Shown: positions 7,441 to 19,032 of the stretch, one piece after another
Layout: each line of letters opens with the position of its first letter
Position numbering within the stretch: the stretch's first letter is position 1
NCBI GenBank assembly: GCA_035461765.1
Contig: DATHUY010000062.1
Span: forward strand, 1 to 38,602
Direction: 5' to 3'
Origin: Longimicrobiales bacterium
GTDB lineage: Bacteria; Gemmatimonadota; Gemmatimonadetes; Longimicrobiales; RSA9
Length of the DNA stretch: 38,602 nucleotides
Notes under the pieces: model-generated
The model's input: the letters and a program-made list of their open reading frames with translations, nothing else
Told to the model about the DNA's origin: nothing
Database searches by the model: none
Position numbers and translations under genes: made by a program

Positions 7441-8092
7441 CAGTGCCGACCTGACGGAGATCCGCCGCGCCATGGACGCGGGACTGATCGACGGCATCAC
7501 CACCAATCCGTCTCTGCTCGCGAAGGTCGCGGGGGCGGACCACGAGCCGCGTGAGGTGCTCGCCGAGATCTGCCGCATTGTGCCCGGCCCCATCAGTGCC
7601 GAGGTCGTCGCGACGACGCGCGACGAGATGCTGCGCGAGGGCCGTGAGCTGGCGAAGCTGGCCGACAACATCGTCGTCAAGGTCCCGCTGACAGAAGCGG
7701 GCCTGATGGCATGCCGTCATTTCCGCGCGGAGGACATCCGCGTCAATGTGACGCTCTGCTTCTCCGCGGCGCAGGCACTCCTCGCCGCGAAGGCGGGCGC
7801 CTCCTACATATCGCCGTTCGTCGGCCGCCTCGATGACATCGCGCAGGACGGCATGCAGCTGATCGAGCAGATCGTGCAGATGTACGGCAATTACGATTTC
7901 CAGACGGAGGTCCTGGTCGCATCCGTGCGTCACCCGGTGCACGTGGTACAGGCGGCGCTGATCGGCGCCGATGTCGCGACCGTGCCAGCCAAGGTGCTGC
8001 ACCAGCTGATGCAGCACCCGCTGACGGACAAGGGCCTCGCCGGCTTCCTCGCCGACTGGCAGAAGCTGCCGGAGGCGAAGCGGGCGATCTGA
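7424..8092 (+). CDS. Transaldolase / fructose-6-phosphate aldolase family (small TalC type)
   Basis: This is a single-domain class I aldolase of 222 residues, the length of the TalC/FSA group rather than classical transaldolase. It begins [20 protein letters not shown], with [12 protein letters not shown]. The Schiff-base lysine is Lys86 in [42 protein letters not shown] and a terminal H-P-L-T-D-KG-L block follow. It either moves dihydroxyacetone units between sugar phosphates in the pentose phosphate pathway or acts as a fructose-6-phosphate aldolase; sequence alone does not decide. It overlaps truA by 17 bases and precedes the purine genes, where pentose phosphate supply is relevant to PRPP. 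Confidence 0.9.
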   Translation: MKFFLDSADLTEIRRAMDAGLIDGITTNPSLLAKVAGADHEPREVLAEICRIVPGPISAEVVATTRDEMLREGRELAKLADNIVVKVPLTEAGLMACRHFRAEDIRVNVTLCFSAAQALLAAKAGASYISPFVGRLDDIAQDGMQLIEQIVQMYGNYDFQTEVLVASVRHPVHVVQAALIGADVATVPAKVLHQLMQHPLTDKGLAGFLADWQKLPEAKRAI

Positions 8093-8141
8093 TGTCGAAT
8101 GCAGTGCAGCCCGGCAACATTCCACCGACCCTGAGCAGCTC

Positions 8142-9587
8142 GTGGCAGTGATCGACGGTCCGGACACGGCATACCGCAACCCGCTCGTCGAGCGGTATGC
8201 ATCACGCGAGATGAGCATGATCTTCTCGCCCGCGTTCAAGTTCCGCACGTGGCGCAGGCTCTGGCTGGCGCTCGCCGAATCGGAGCAGTCGCTCGGTATC
8301 GAGATTCCCGACAGCGCCATCACGGCGATGCGCGCTCAGCTCGACAACATCGATCTGACGCGCGCCGCCGAGCTGGAGAAGCGGCTGCGCCACGATGTCA
8401 TGGCTCACGTACACCACTTCGGTGAGGTGGCGCCCGACGCGAAGGCATTCATCCATCTCGGCGCGACGAGCGCATTCGTCACGGACAATACCGAGCTCCT
8501 CCAGCATCGCGACGCGCTGCTGCTCGTGCGGCGTCGCGTGCTCTCGTGCATCGCGGCACTGGCGCCGGTCGCGCGGGAACACAGGGCCCTGCCCACACTC
8601 GGCTTCACGCACTTCCAGCCGGCGCAGCCGACGACTGTCGGCAAGCGCGCGACGCTCTGGATCCAGGATCTGCTGCTGGACCTGGAGGAGATCGAGTTCC
8701 GCCTGGCGAACGTCCGGTTCCGCGGCGTCCGCGGGACGACGGGCACCGAGGCGTCGTTCCTCGAGCTGTTCAACGGCGACGGCAGCAAGGTGGATGAGCT
8801 GAACCGGCGCATTGCCGCGGCCATGGGCTTCGACCGGCTCTATGCCGTCACGGGGCAGACGTACACGCGCAAGACCGACTACGCGTACCTCGCCTCGCTC
8901 GCGGGCATTGCCACGTCGTCGTCGAAGTTCGCCCACGACATCCGGCTGCTGCAGCATTTGAAGGAGGTCGAGGAGCCGTTCGAGGACGAGCAGATCGGCT
9001 CGTCGGCCATGGCCTACAAGCGCAACCCGATGCGCACCGAGCGCATCACTGCGCTCGCCCGCCACGTCATCGCGCTCACGATCGATCCCGCATTCACGGC
9101 GGCCACGCAGTGGCTGGAGCGCACGCTCGACGACTCCGCGAACCGCAGGGTCGCCATCCCCGAGGCGTACCTCGGCATCGACGCGGTGCTCCTGCTCCAG
9201 CACAACGTGAGCGCCGGCCTGGTCGTCCGGCCGGGTGTGATCCGCAGGCATCTCGACGATGAGCTGCCGTTCATGGCGACCGAGACGATCCTGATGCACG
9301 CCGTCCGCCGCGGCGGCGACCGCCAGGACCTGCATGAGCGCATTCGCCGTCATTCCGTGGCGGCGGCGGAGCGTGTGAAGGATCACGGCGAGCGCAACGA
9401 CCTCATCGAGCGTATCATCGGCGATGACGCGTTCGGCATGGACCGCGCGGAGATCGAAGGGATGCTCGATCCCGCGCGCTTCACCGGCCGCGCTGCGGAG
9501 CAGGTGGACATATTCCTCAGAAACGAGGTGGACCCGGTGCTGAAGAGACACGAGACATCCGACAGTGTGCCGGAGCTGCGCGCATGA
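8142..9587 (+). CDS. purB: Adenylosuccinate lyase
   Basis: PurB cleaves SAICAR to AICAR and adenylosuccinate to AMP, both with loss of fumarate. The 481-residue protein has LGATSAFVTDN, the histidine-containing THFQPAQPTTVGKRA, and RGVRGTTGTEASF. The superfamily signature IGSSAMAYKRNPMRTE carries the catalytic serine loop. This resembles the longer, eukaryote-like PurB branch that has FNGDGSKVDELN. The start is a GTG at 8142 in a 49-base gap after the aldolase gene, with no strong ribosome site; a second GTG two codons on is possible. The stop overlaps purC by four bases (ATGA). Confidence 0.95.
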   Translation: MAVIDGPDTAYRNPLVERYASREMSMIFSPAFKFRTWRRLWLALAESEQSLGIEIPDSAITAMRAQLDNIDLTRAAELEKRLRHDVMAHVHHFGEVAPDAKAFIHLGATSAFVTDNTELLQHRDALLLVRRRVLSCIAALAPVAREHRALPTLGFTHFQPAQPTTVGKRATLWIQDLLLDLEEIEFRLANVRFRGVRGTTGTEASFLELFNGDGSKVDELNRRIAAAMGFDRLYAVTGQTYTRKTDYAYLASLAGIATSSSKFAHDIRLLQHLKEVEEPFEDEQIGSSAMAYKRNPMRTERITALARHVIALTIDPAFTAATQWLERTLDDSANRRVAIPEAYLGIDAVLLLQHNVSAGLVVRPGVIRRHLDDELPFMATETILMHAVRRGGDRQDLHERIRRHSVAAAERVKDHGERNDLIERIIGDDAFGMDRAEIEGMLDPARFTGRAAEQVDIFLRNEVDPVLKRHETSDSVPELRA

Positions 9588-10546
9588 GCACGGCAGTGGG
9601 ACGAACGGAACTGCCGCTCCCGCTGGTGGCGCGCGGCAAGGTACGCGACGTGTACGCCGTCGGCTCCGACCGGCTGCTGATCGTGGCGACGGATCGCATC
9701 AGCGCATTCGACGTGGTGCTCCCGCAGCCGATTCCGCGGAAGGGCGCCGTGCTGACGCAATTGACGTCGTGGTGGCTGACGAAGATTGCGGACATCACGC
9801 CCAATCACCTCATCAGCGCGGACCCGGACGTCATCGTGCGGGAGGTACCGGAGCTCGCGGAAACGCGCGACATCTGGGGCCGCAGGGCGATGCTGGTGCA
9901 CCGGGCGAAGGTGGTGCCGATCGAGTGCGTGGTGCGCGGATTCATCTCCGGCTCCGCATGGTCGGAATACCGCCGCAGCGGTACGCTCGCGGGCGAGCCG
10001 CTGCCCGAGGGTCTCCGCGAGAGCCAGCGACTCGACCCGCCGATCTTCTCGCCGGCCACGAAGGCGGAGACCGGGCATGACGAGAACATCACGTTTGCGC
10101 AGATGCGGGACGCGGTCGGTGCCGAGCTCGCGGAGGAGCTGCGGCGCCGGAGTCTCGCGATCTATCAGCGCGGCCGCGACATCGCCGCCGACGCCGACAT
10201 CATTCTCGCCGACACCAAGTTCGAGTTCGGCACGCTGCCCGACGGCACGCTCGTGCTGATCGATGAGGTGCTGACACCCGACTCGTCGCGCTTCTGGCCG
10301 AAGGAGTCGTTCGAGGTGGGCCGCGGCCAGCCGTCACTCGACAAGCAGCCCGTACGCGACTATCTGGAGGGTCTCGTCAAGGCCGGCGAATGGGACAAGG
10401 AGCCGCCGCCGCCCGACCTCCCCGACGGCGTGGTGACGGAGACGTCCGAGCGTTACCTCGGCGTGTTCCAGCGCCTGACCGGCGTCGCCCTGGACGACTT
10501 CCCGTCGCAGGACCCGGCCGCAGCGGGACGCGGCTCCGGCTCGTGA
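9584..10546 (+). CDS. purC: Phosphoribosylaminoimidazole-succinocarboxamide synthase (SAICAR synthetase)
   Basis: PurC joins aspartate to CAIR using ATP, making the substrate for PurB, whose gene lies just upstream. The 320-residue protein is of the longer type. It has ARGKVRDVYAVGSDRLLIVATDRISAFDV for nucleotide binding, the CVVRGFISGSAWSEYRRSG motif and SPATKAETGHDENITF. The acidic LADTKFEFG and LIDEVLTPDSSRFWP motifs follow. Its last 30 residues are proline and glycine rich and not conserved. The ATG overlaps the purB stop by four bases. Confidence 0.96.
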   Translation: MSTAVGRTELPLPLVARGKVRDVYAVGSDRLLIVATDRISAFDVVLPQPIPRKGAVLTQLTSWWLTKIADITPNHLISADPDVIVREVPELAETRDIWGRRAMLVHRAKVVPIECVVRGFISGSAWSEYRRSGTLAGEPLPEGLRESQRLDPPIFSPATKAETGHDENITFAQMRDAVGAELAEELRRRSLAIYQRGRDIAADADIILADTKFEFGTLPDGTLVLIDEVLTPDSSRFWPKESFEVGRGQPSLDKQPVRDYLEGLVKAGEWDKEPPPPDLPDGVVTETSERYLGVFQRLTGVALDDFPSQDPAAAGRGSGS

Positions 10547-10553
10547 TGATGCC

Positions 10554-11450
10554 ATGAGGCCGGTTCGCCCACGCCTGCAGCGCGGTGTCATCATCGTGCC
10601 GAGCGCCCTGACGCTCGGCAACCTGCTGTTCGGCATCTGGGCGATCGTATCCGCCGCGCGCGGCGACTTCGTCAATGCGGCCTGGCTCATCGTCTTCGCG
10701 GGGATCTTCGACACGATCGACGGCCGAGTGGCGCGGGCCACGTCCACCGGCAGCCGCTTCGGCGAGGAGCTCGACTCGCTGGTGGACGCCATCAGCTTCG
10801 GCGTGGCACCCGGGCTCATCATCTACTTCCTGTTCCTGAACGACGGCACGTGGGGCTGGGTCGCGGCGTTCTTCTACGTATCGAGCACCGTCATCAGACT
10901 CGCGCGCTTCAACGTGGAGCAGGCCGGTCACGCAAAGGTCGCGTTCCACGGCCTGCCCTCCCCTTCTGCGGGGATGACGCTCGCCACGTTCTATCCGTTC
11001 AGCCAGACGGCTTTCTTCCAGGCGAATCTCGCCGCATGGCGGTGGCCCGAGCTGATCACCGGCCTCATGATCGTGCTCGGCTTCCTCATGATGAGCCACG
11101 TGCTCTATCCCGTCGTGCCGAAGTTCGGATTCCGCTCCACGCGCGGCATCGTGACGGGACTGTTCATGCTCTCATGCATTGCAGCGGCGATCTTAATCCC
11201 GTCGATCTTCTTCTTCCCGGCGTTCATCGGCTACGTCAGCTACGGCGTGCTCAAGTCGCTGGCCATCGGTTTCTTCGAGCGCATGCCCGAAACCGATCCC
11301 ATGCTCGATGAGGAGGAGGACGAGGGCGATGAGGCGGGAGCCGAGCTGCGCGACATCGATTATCGCGAGCTCTCGCCTTGGCAGCGGTTCCGCAGGCAGC
11401 GGCAGGTGCGACGTCATTACGGTGCGAACGACCAGGAGGACATTCTGTGA
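10554..11450 (+). CDS. pssA: CDP-diacylglycerol--serine O-phosphatidyltransferase
   Basis: This integral membrane enzyme makes phosphatidylserine from CDP-diacylglycerol and serine, the first step to phosphatidylethanolamine. The 298-residue protein has the full CDP-alcohol phosphotransferase signature: DGRVAR, eight residues, G, then two aspartates in EELDSLVD. Around it are several hydrophobic membrane segments (for example ALTLGNLLFGIWAIVSA, LITGLMIVLGFLMM and the stretch near IPSIFFFPAFIG). The C-terminal 60 residues are charged and probably cytoplasmic. It starts eight bases after the purC stop and overlaps purS by four bases, so it is embedded in the purine operon. That places lipid synthesis under the same transcription as purine synthesis. 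Confidence 0.93.
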   Translation: MRPVRPRLQRGVIIVPSALTLGNLLFGIWAIVSAARGDFVNAAWLIVFAGIFDTIDGRVARATSTGSRFGEELDSLVDAISFGVAPGLIIYFLFLNDGTWGWVAAFFYVSSTVIRLARFNVEQAGHAKVAFHGLPSPSAGMTLATFYPFSQTAFFQANLAAWRWPELITGLMIVLGFLMMSHVLYPVVPKFGFRSTRGIVTGLFMLSCIAAAILIPSIFFFPAFIGYVSYGVLKSLAIGFFERMPETDPMLDEEEDEGDEAGAELRDIDYRELSPWQRFRRQRQVRRHYGANDQEDIL

Positions 11451-11704
11451 GCAGTTATACGGCTGAAGTGCGAATCACCCCACGGGCAGGACTGCTCGAC
11501 CCGGAGGGCAAGGCGGTCCAGAACGCACTGCACTCGCTCGAGTTCGAGGGTGTCGAGGATGTGCGGGTCGGCCGGCTCGTGCGGCTGCGCCTGCGGGCCG
11601 ACAGCGACGACGGTGCGCGGCAGAGCGCCGACGAGATGTGTCGTCGCCTGCTGGCCAATCCGGTGACCGAGGACTACGAGATCGTGCTCGTGAAGGGCAG
11701 CTGA
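11447..11704 (+). CDS. purS: Phosphoribosylformylglycinamidine synthase, PurS subunit
   Basis: PurS is the small structural subunit that bridges PurL and PurQ in the three-part FGAM synthase. The 85-residue protein begins [20 protein letters not shown] after a GTG start. It has the typical [22 protein letters not shown] stretch and ends YEIVLVKGS. The frame is open from 11378, but AGGAGGA ends six bases before the GTG at 11447, which fixes the start. The GTG overlaps the pssA stop (GTGA) and the stop shares its last base with the purQ ATG, so coupling is tight. Confidence 0.95.
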   Translation: MSSYTAEVRITPRAGLLDPEGKAVQNALHSLEFEGVEDVRVGRLVRLRLRADSDDGARQSADEMCRRLLANPVTEDYEIVLVKGS

Positions 11705-12407
11705 TGCGCGCGGCGATCGTGACGTTCCCTGGCTCCAACTGCGACTACGACTGCTACAAGGCCGTCACCGATGTGCTCGGTGAAGATGCGTACTTCGTGT
11801 GGCACCGCGAGGAGAGCGTAGGCGACTGCGACCTCGTGATCCTGCCCGGCGGCTTCAGCTACGGCGACTATCTGCGTGCGGGCGCGATCGCACGGTTCAG
11901 CCCGATCATGAGTGACGTGCAGCGCTTCGCCGCTGAGGGCGGGTACGTACTGGGAGTCTGCAACGGCTTCCAGGTGCTGTGCGAGGCGGGCATGCTGCCC
12001 GGTGCACTCATCCGCAACCGCTCGCTCAAGTTCCAGGGTGAGCGCGTCTACATCCGCGTGGAGAACACGGACACCGCATTCACGGCCCATTACGAGCCCG
12101 GGCAGCTGCTGCACCTGCACATCGCGCACGGACAGGGCAACTACGTGGCGGAGCCCGACATCATCGAGCGACTCGAGGCGGAGCGCAGAGTCATCTTCCG
12201 TTACGTGGACGAGAGCGGCCAGGCGACGGACGAGGGCAATGCGAACGGCTCGATGAACAACATTGCCGGCATCATCAACGAACAGGGCAACGTGCTGGGG
12301 CTGATGCCGCATCCGGAGCGATCCGTCGAGGCGCTGCTCGGCTCCACGGACGGGCTGCCGATCTTCACGTCGCTCGCGGAACGACTCGCCGTCGCCGGGA
12401 GGTCCGC

Positions 12408-12411
<4 letters not shown>
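11704..12411 (+). CDS. purQ: Phosphoribosylformylglycinamidine synthase, glutamine amidotransferase subunit
   Basis: PurQ hydrolyses glutamine and passes ammonia to PurL. The 235-residue protein is a class I glutaminase: it begins [18 protein letters not shown], with [17 protein letters not shown]. The nucleophile Cys86 lies in [13 protein letters not shown], and the His-Glu pair lies in LMPHPERS near the end. Length and motif order are standard for stand-alone PurQ. The ATG overlaps the last base of purS, and the gene's own stop overlaps the purL ATG by four bases. Confidence 0.97.
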
Positions 12412-14753
<2,342 letters not shown>

Positions 14754-14760
14754 AGAGATA

Positions 14761-14783
14761 CCGGCGCGTCGCGGGCGCGCCGG
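14761..14783 (+). other. GC-rich hairpin in the purL-purF spacer
   Basis: CCGGCGCG and CGCGCCGG form an 8-bp stem with a 7-base loop. No T-run follows; the next bases are CAAGAGAG and then a GAGAGGA ribosome site for purF. It is therefore more likely an RNA-stability or translation element than a terminator. Confidence 0.4.
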
Positions 14784-14810
14784 CAAGAGAGCCGAGAGGA
14801 CAGCGAATAC

Positions 14811-16190
14811 ATGTGCGGTATTGTCGGTGTAGCAGGGATGGATCGGGCGGCCGAGCTGGCGTATCTCGGCCTGTATGCACTGCAGCACAGGGGTCAGGAA
14901 GCGGCGGGTATCAGCGCCGTCGATGAGCACGGCCGCGCGCGCCTGCAACGCGAGCACGGCCTCGTCGTCGAGGGATTCAGCGATGACGTGATGGACGGGC
15001 TGCCTGGTCGCGCAGCGCTCGGACACGTCCGCTATTCGACAGCCGGCGGGCCCGGCCTCGTCAATGCCCAGCCCCTCCTCGTCCGCTACCATCAGGGCGA
15101 CCTGGCCCTGGTCCACAACGGCAACATCACGAATGCCGGCGTCCTGCGCGATGCACTGGTCAAGGACGGCGCGTTGTTCCAGACGACCGTCGATTCCGAG
15201 GTCATCGTCCATCTCATCGCGAAATCGCGCGCACCCACCGTCGATGAGCAGGTGCAGGATGCGCTCGCCCGCCTCACCGGCGCGTTTTCCGTCATGATCA
15301 CGATCGGCGACACCATGTACGCTGCTCGCGATCCGTGGGGGTACCGCCCGCTGATCCTCGGCCGCCTGAACGGCGGCCATGTGATCGCGAGCGAGTCCTG
15401 CGCCCTGGACCTGATCGGTGCGACGATCGAACGCGATATCGACCCCGGTGAGATCATCCGCATTCGCGGCGGTGTGGCCGAGGTGCTCCCGCGTCTGCGC
15501 GGTGCAGAACGCCCTGCCCCGTGCATCTTCGAGCTCGTCTACTTTGCGCGACCCGACTCACGCATCTGGGGCGTCAGCGTCGATCGCGCCCGCCGCGCAT
15601 TCGGCCGCCAGCTCGCGAAGGAGCAGCCTGCCGAGGCCGACTGTGTGTTCAGCGTTCCCGACTCATCCAACTCCGCGGCGCTCGGATTCGCCGAGCAGAG
15701 CGGCATCCCCTACGAACTGGGTCTCATCCGCAACCACTACGTCGGCCGCACGTTCATTCACCCGACCCAGAAGGGTCGCGACTTCCGTGTCCGGATCAAG
15801 TACAACGCCGTCCGCGAAGTCATTGATGGCAAGCGGGTCATCGTCGTCGATGACTCCCTCGTTCGCGGCACGACCAGCCGCGGCCTCATCGCACTGATAC
15901 GTGAGGCGGGAGCGAAGGAAGTGCATTTCCGCGTTTCTTCACCGCCCGTGACCAATCCCTGCTATTACGGCATCGACATGCCGACGAAGCAGGAGCTGAT
16001 CGGTGCGCAGAAGACGGTCGAGGAAATCCGTGAGCACCTGAATGTGGACTCGCTCGGCTACCTGTCGCTGGAAGGGATGCACAGTGCAGTAGCAGCGCGC
16101 GGCCCGTTCTGTGACGCATGCTTCTCCGGCAACTACGGCGCGCCGCTGGTCGACCTCGAGATGGGCAGAGGCCTAAGCTCGCACTGCTGA
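14811..16190 (+). CDS. purF: Amidophosphoribosyltransferase
   Basis: PurF makes 5-phosphoribosylamine from PRPP and glutamine, the committed first step of purine synthesis. The 459-residue protein starts MCGIVGVAGM, so Cys2 becomes the N-terminal nucleophile after methionine removal; no propeptide is present. It has LQHRGQEAAGI, GHVRYSTAGG, LVHNGNITN and the PRPP loop IVVDDSLVRGTTS. Cysteines in APCIFELVYFARPDS, TNPCYYGIDMPT and PFCDACFSGNYG match the iron-sulfur cluster ligands of the B. subtilis-type enzyme. GAGAGGA lies about 10 bases before the ATG. The 57-base gap from purL and the terminator after it make purF the last gene of the operon. Confidence 0.96.
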   Translation: MCGIVGVAGMDRAAELAYLGLYALQHRGQEAAGISAVDEHGRARLQREHGLVVEGFSDDVMDGLPGRAALGHVRYSTAGGPGLVNAQPLLVRYHQGDLALVHNGNITNAGVLRDALVKDGALFQTTVDSEVIVHLIAKSRAPTVDEQVQDALARLTGAFSVMITIGDTMYAARDPWGYRPLILGRLNGGHVIASESCALDLIGATIERDIDPGEIIRIRGGVAEVLPRLRGAERPAPCIFELVYFARPDSRIWGVSVDRARRAFGRQLAKEQPAEADCVFSVPDSSNSAALGFAEQSGIPYELGLIRNHYVGRTFIHPTQKGRDFRVRIKYNAVREVIDGKRVIVVDDSLVRGTTSRGLIALIREAGAKEVHFRVSSPPVTNPCYYGIDMPTKQELIGAQKTVEEIREHLNVDSLGYLSLEGMHSAVAARGPFCDACFSGNYGAPLVDLEMGRGLSSHC

Positions 16191-16213
16191 AGCAGTTCGA
16201 AGCCTGTCGGTCC

Positions 16214-16260
16214 AGCGGGCCGCGGAGAGGCCCTCCGTGGCCCGCTTCTTGTTACCTTTT
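16214..16260 (+). terminator. Terminator of the purine operon
   Basis: AGCGGGCCGCGGAG (16214-16227) pairs with CTCCGTGGCCCGCT (16233-16246), with one wobble or mismatch and a 5-base loop. It is followed by TCTTGTTACCTTTT. The stem is strong and the tail moderately T-rich. It sits 24 bases after the purF stop and before ppdK. Confidence 0.75.
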
Positions 16261-16306
16261 CGACCGATTCCAGAGCTTACCGATCCAACCGTAACGGGAC
16301 CATCTC

Positions 16307-19030
16307 ATGCCGAACCGGTTCGTCTACTACTTCGGGAACGGCTACGCCGACGGCGGCCGCGAGGACAAGTCGCTGCTCGGCGGAAAGGGCGCCAACCTCG
16401 CCGAGATGACACGCATCGGGATCCCTGTCCCACCGGGATTCACGATTACCACGGAAGTCTGTCGCCTGTACCTGCGCGACCACCGGTATCCTGAGGGAAT
16501 CACGCATCAGGTTGAGGAGAATGTGCGGCGGCTGGAGGCCGACACCGGCAAGAAGCTGGGGAGTGGCGAGTCGCCGCTGCTCGTGTCCGTACGCAGCGGC
16601 GGCGCAGTGTCGATGCCGGGCATGATGGAGACGATCCTGAATCTCGGACTGAACGATGTCAGCGCGGACGCCCTCGCGCGCGAGTCCGGCGATGCGCGGT
16701 TTGCGTTCGACTCATACCGCCGGTTCGTACAGATGTACGGTGACGTGGTCATGGGCGTGCCGGGCAAGTTGTTCGAGCACCGGCTGGTGGCCCTGAAGCA
16801 CGAGCGCCGTGTGGAGCAGGACACGGACCTGAGCGCCGTCGATCTGCGGGGGCTCGTGGACGGGTTCAAGGAGCTGGTGCGGGAGCATACCGGTGAGCGG
16901 TTTCCCGAGGATCCGGAAGAGCAGCTCTGGGGCGCGATCGAAGCGGTGTTCCGATCGTGGAATGCTGAGCGTGCCATCGCATACCGTCGTGTGCACGGCA
17001 TTCCGGATTACATGGGCACAGCCGTGAGCGTTGTGGCGATGGCGTACGGCAACATGGGCAACGACTCGGGAACCGGCGTCGCGTTCACGCGCAATCCGTC
17101 GACGGGGGAACGCACCTTCTTCGGCGAGTTCCTGGTGAATGCGCAGGGCGAGGATGTAGTGGCGGGGATCCGCACTCCGCTCAGCATCGACCAGATGGCG
17201 AACAAGCTGCCGGAGGCGTATCAGCAGCTGCTGATCGTGCAGGACAAGCTGGAGCAGCATTTCCGGGAGATGCAGGACCTCGAGTTCACTGTCGAGCGCG
17301 GGCGGCTGTATCTGCTGCAGACGCGTACCGGCAAGCGTACTTCGCGGGCCGCCGTGCGCATCGCGACGGAGATGGTCGCGGAGGGGCTGATCGACGAGGC
17401 GGAGGCGGTGCGGCGGGTCGATCCGAAGCAGCTCGACCAGCTGCTCCATCCGCGCCTCGACCCGGCAGCGGACGTGCAGGTGCTGGTCACGGGGCTGCCG
17501 GCGTCACCGGGTGCCGCGAGCGGGAGGGTGGTGTTCGATCCGGACACGGCGGCGGCGCGGGCAGCGGAGGGCGAACAGGTGATCCTCGTTCGCGAAGAGA
17601 CGTCGCCCGATGACTTCCACGGCATGGTCGCCGCCCGGGCAGTGGTCACGGCGCGCGGCGGCATGACGTCGCATGCGGCCGTGGTCGCGCGCGGGATGGG
17701 CAAGTGCTGCGTCGTGGGGGCGAGCGGAATGGTGGTGGACGGCGACGATGCGTGCTGCCGCTGTGGCGAGGTCACGCTGAAGGAGGGCGACTGGATCACG
17801 GTGGATGGAACGAGCGGACGCGTGCTGCTCGGACAGGTCCCCACCGTCGAGCCGGAGCTGGGCGAGGATTTCCACCTGCTGATGTCCTGGGCGGATAAGG
17901 TGCGCACCATGAAGGTGCGTGCCAACGCGGACACGCCGGCGGACGCCGCCAAGGCGCGCGAGTTCGGCGCCGAAGGCATCGGGTTGTGCCGTACCGAGCA
18001 CATGTTCTTCGACGCTGAGCGGGTGCAGGCCGTGCGTGAAATGATCCTCGCGCAGACCTCCGCTGCGCGCACCGAGGCCATCAACCGCCTGCTGCCGATG
18101 CAGCGTGAGGACTTCGAGGGAATCTTCCGCGCGATGGACGGGTTCCCGGTGACGATACGGCTGCTCGACCCGCCGCTGCACGAGTTCCTGCCGCGGACCG
18201 CCGAGGAGATCGAACAGTTCGCCCGCAAGGCGGAGATACCGACGGCCGAAGTGACGCGGGTGGTGGAGAAGCACCGCGAGTCGAATCCGATGCTGGGGCA
18301 CCGCGGCGTTCGTCTCGGCATCTCGTATCCCGAGATCACGGAAATGCAGACGCGGGCGATCTTCGAGGCCGCAGCGGCGGTGACAGCGGATGGCGTCAAG
18401 GTGAAGCCGGAGATCATGGTGCCGCTCGTCGCCGACGAGAAGGAGCTGGCCCGCCAGCGCGAGGTGATCACGCGCATCGCCACCGAAGTGCTCGGCAACG
18501 GCGATCAGATCCCGTACATGATCGGTACGATGATCGAGCTGCCGCGGGCGGCACTGCTCGCCGGCGAGATCGCGCAGCACGCCGAGTTCTTCTCGTTCGG
18601 TACCAACGACCTGACACAGACGACGTTCGGCATCTCGCGCGATGACGCGGCGACGTTCCTGCCGCGCTACATCGAGCTCGGCATCCTGGAGGAGGACCCC
18701 TTCCAGATTCTCGACCGCGAAGGTGTTGGCCAGCTGGTGCAGATGGCCACCTGGGAAGGCCGGCGCCGGCGCTCGGATCTGAAGGTGGGCATCTGCGGCG
18801 AGCACGGCGGTGAGCCGCGTTCCATCGAGTTCTTCCACGAGACCGGCCTCGATTACGTGTCCTGCTCGCCGTTCCGCGTTCCCATCGCCCGGCTGGCGTC
18901 GGCGCAGGCGTCGCTCATGAACGGCGGCAGCACGCGCAAGGTGGCGGAGAAACGGGTGCACCAGGCGGAGTCCCGCGATGCGGAATCGACGCTCGTCCGG
19001 ACGGGACAGGCCGCGTCCGCGTCGCCCTAA
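16307..19030 (+). CDS. ppdK: Pyruvate, phosphate dikinase
   Basis: PPDK interconverts pyruvate, ATP and phosphate with PEP, AMP and pyrophosphate, in either gluconeogenic or glycolytic direction. The 907-residue protein has the usual three-part plan. The ATP-grasp N-terminus has KSLLGGKGANLAEM, SVRSGGAVSMPGMMETILNLG and GTGVAFTRNPSTG. The phosphohistidine domain has His456 in GGMTSHAAVVARGMG. The PEP-binding barrel has GLCRTEHMFF, NPMLGHRGVRLG and Cys830 in GICGEHGGEP. Length and residue positions agree closely with the bacterial enzyme. The start is ATG 16307, with only a weak GGGA upstream. It follows the purine terminator and is probably a single-gene unit. Together with fbp elsewhere in the window it suggests a working gluconeogenic route. 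Confidence 0.96.
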   Translation: MPNRFVYYFGNGYADGGREDKSLLGGKGANLAEMTRIGIPVPPGFTITTEVCRLYLRDHRYPEGITHQVEENVRRLEADTGKKLGSGESPLLVSVRSGGAVSMPGMMETILNLGLNDVSADALARESGDARFAFDSYRRFVQMYGDVVMGVPGKLFEHRLVALKHERRVEQDTDLSAVDLRGLVDGFKELVREHTGERFPEDPEEQLWGAIEAVFRSWNAERAIAYRRVHGIPDYMGTAVSVVAMAYGNMGNDSGTGVAFTRNPSTGERTFFGEFLVNAQGEDVVAGIRTPLSIDQMANKLPEAYQQLLIVQDKLEQHFREMQDLEFTVERGRLYLLQTRTGKRTSRAAVRIATEMVAEGLIDEAEAVRRVDPKQLDQLLHPRLDPAADVQVLVTGLPASPGAASGRVVFDPDTAAARAAEGEQVILVREETSPDDFHGMVAARAVVTARGGMTSHAAVVARGMGKCCVVGASGMVVDGDDACCRCGEVTLKEGDWITVDGTSGRVLLGQVPTVEPELGEDFHLLMSWADKVRTMKVRANADTPADAAKAREFGAEGIGLCRTEHMFFDAERVQAVREMILAQTSAARTEAINRLLPMQREDFEGIFRAMDGFPVTIRLLDPPLHEFLPRTAEEIEQFARKAEIPTAEVTRVVEKHRESNPMLGHRGVRLGISYPEITEMQTRAIFEAAAAVTADGVKVKPEIMVPLVADEKELARQREVITRIATEVLGNGDQIPYMIGTMIELPRAALLAGEIAQHAEFFSFGTNDLTQTTFGISRDDAATFLPRYIELGILEEDPFQILDREGVGQLVQMATWEGRRRRSDLKVGICGEHGGEPRSIEFFHETGLDYVSCSPFRVPIARLASAQASLMNGGSTRKVAEKRVHQAESRDAESTLVRTGQAASASP

Positions 19031-19032
19031 CC

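Noticed and set aside
6040-7680. A 546-codon minus-strand frame across kbl, the foldback repeat and truA
   Set aside because: It crosses two well-supported genes and a repeat, has no recognisable domain and is low in complexity.
14754-14810. Possible purine riboswitch or terminator before purF
   Set aside because: Only a short GC hairpin is present; the space is too small for a purine or PreQ1-type aptamer and no T-run follows.
17504-18961. A 485-codon frame antisense to ppdK
   Set aside because: It is rich in Arg and His in shadow-frame fashion; PPDK on the other strand has all catalytic residues.
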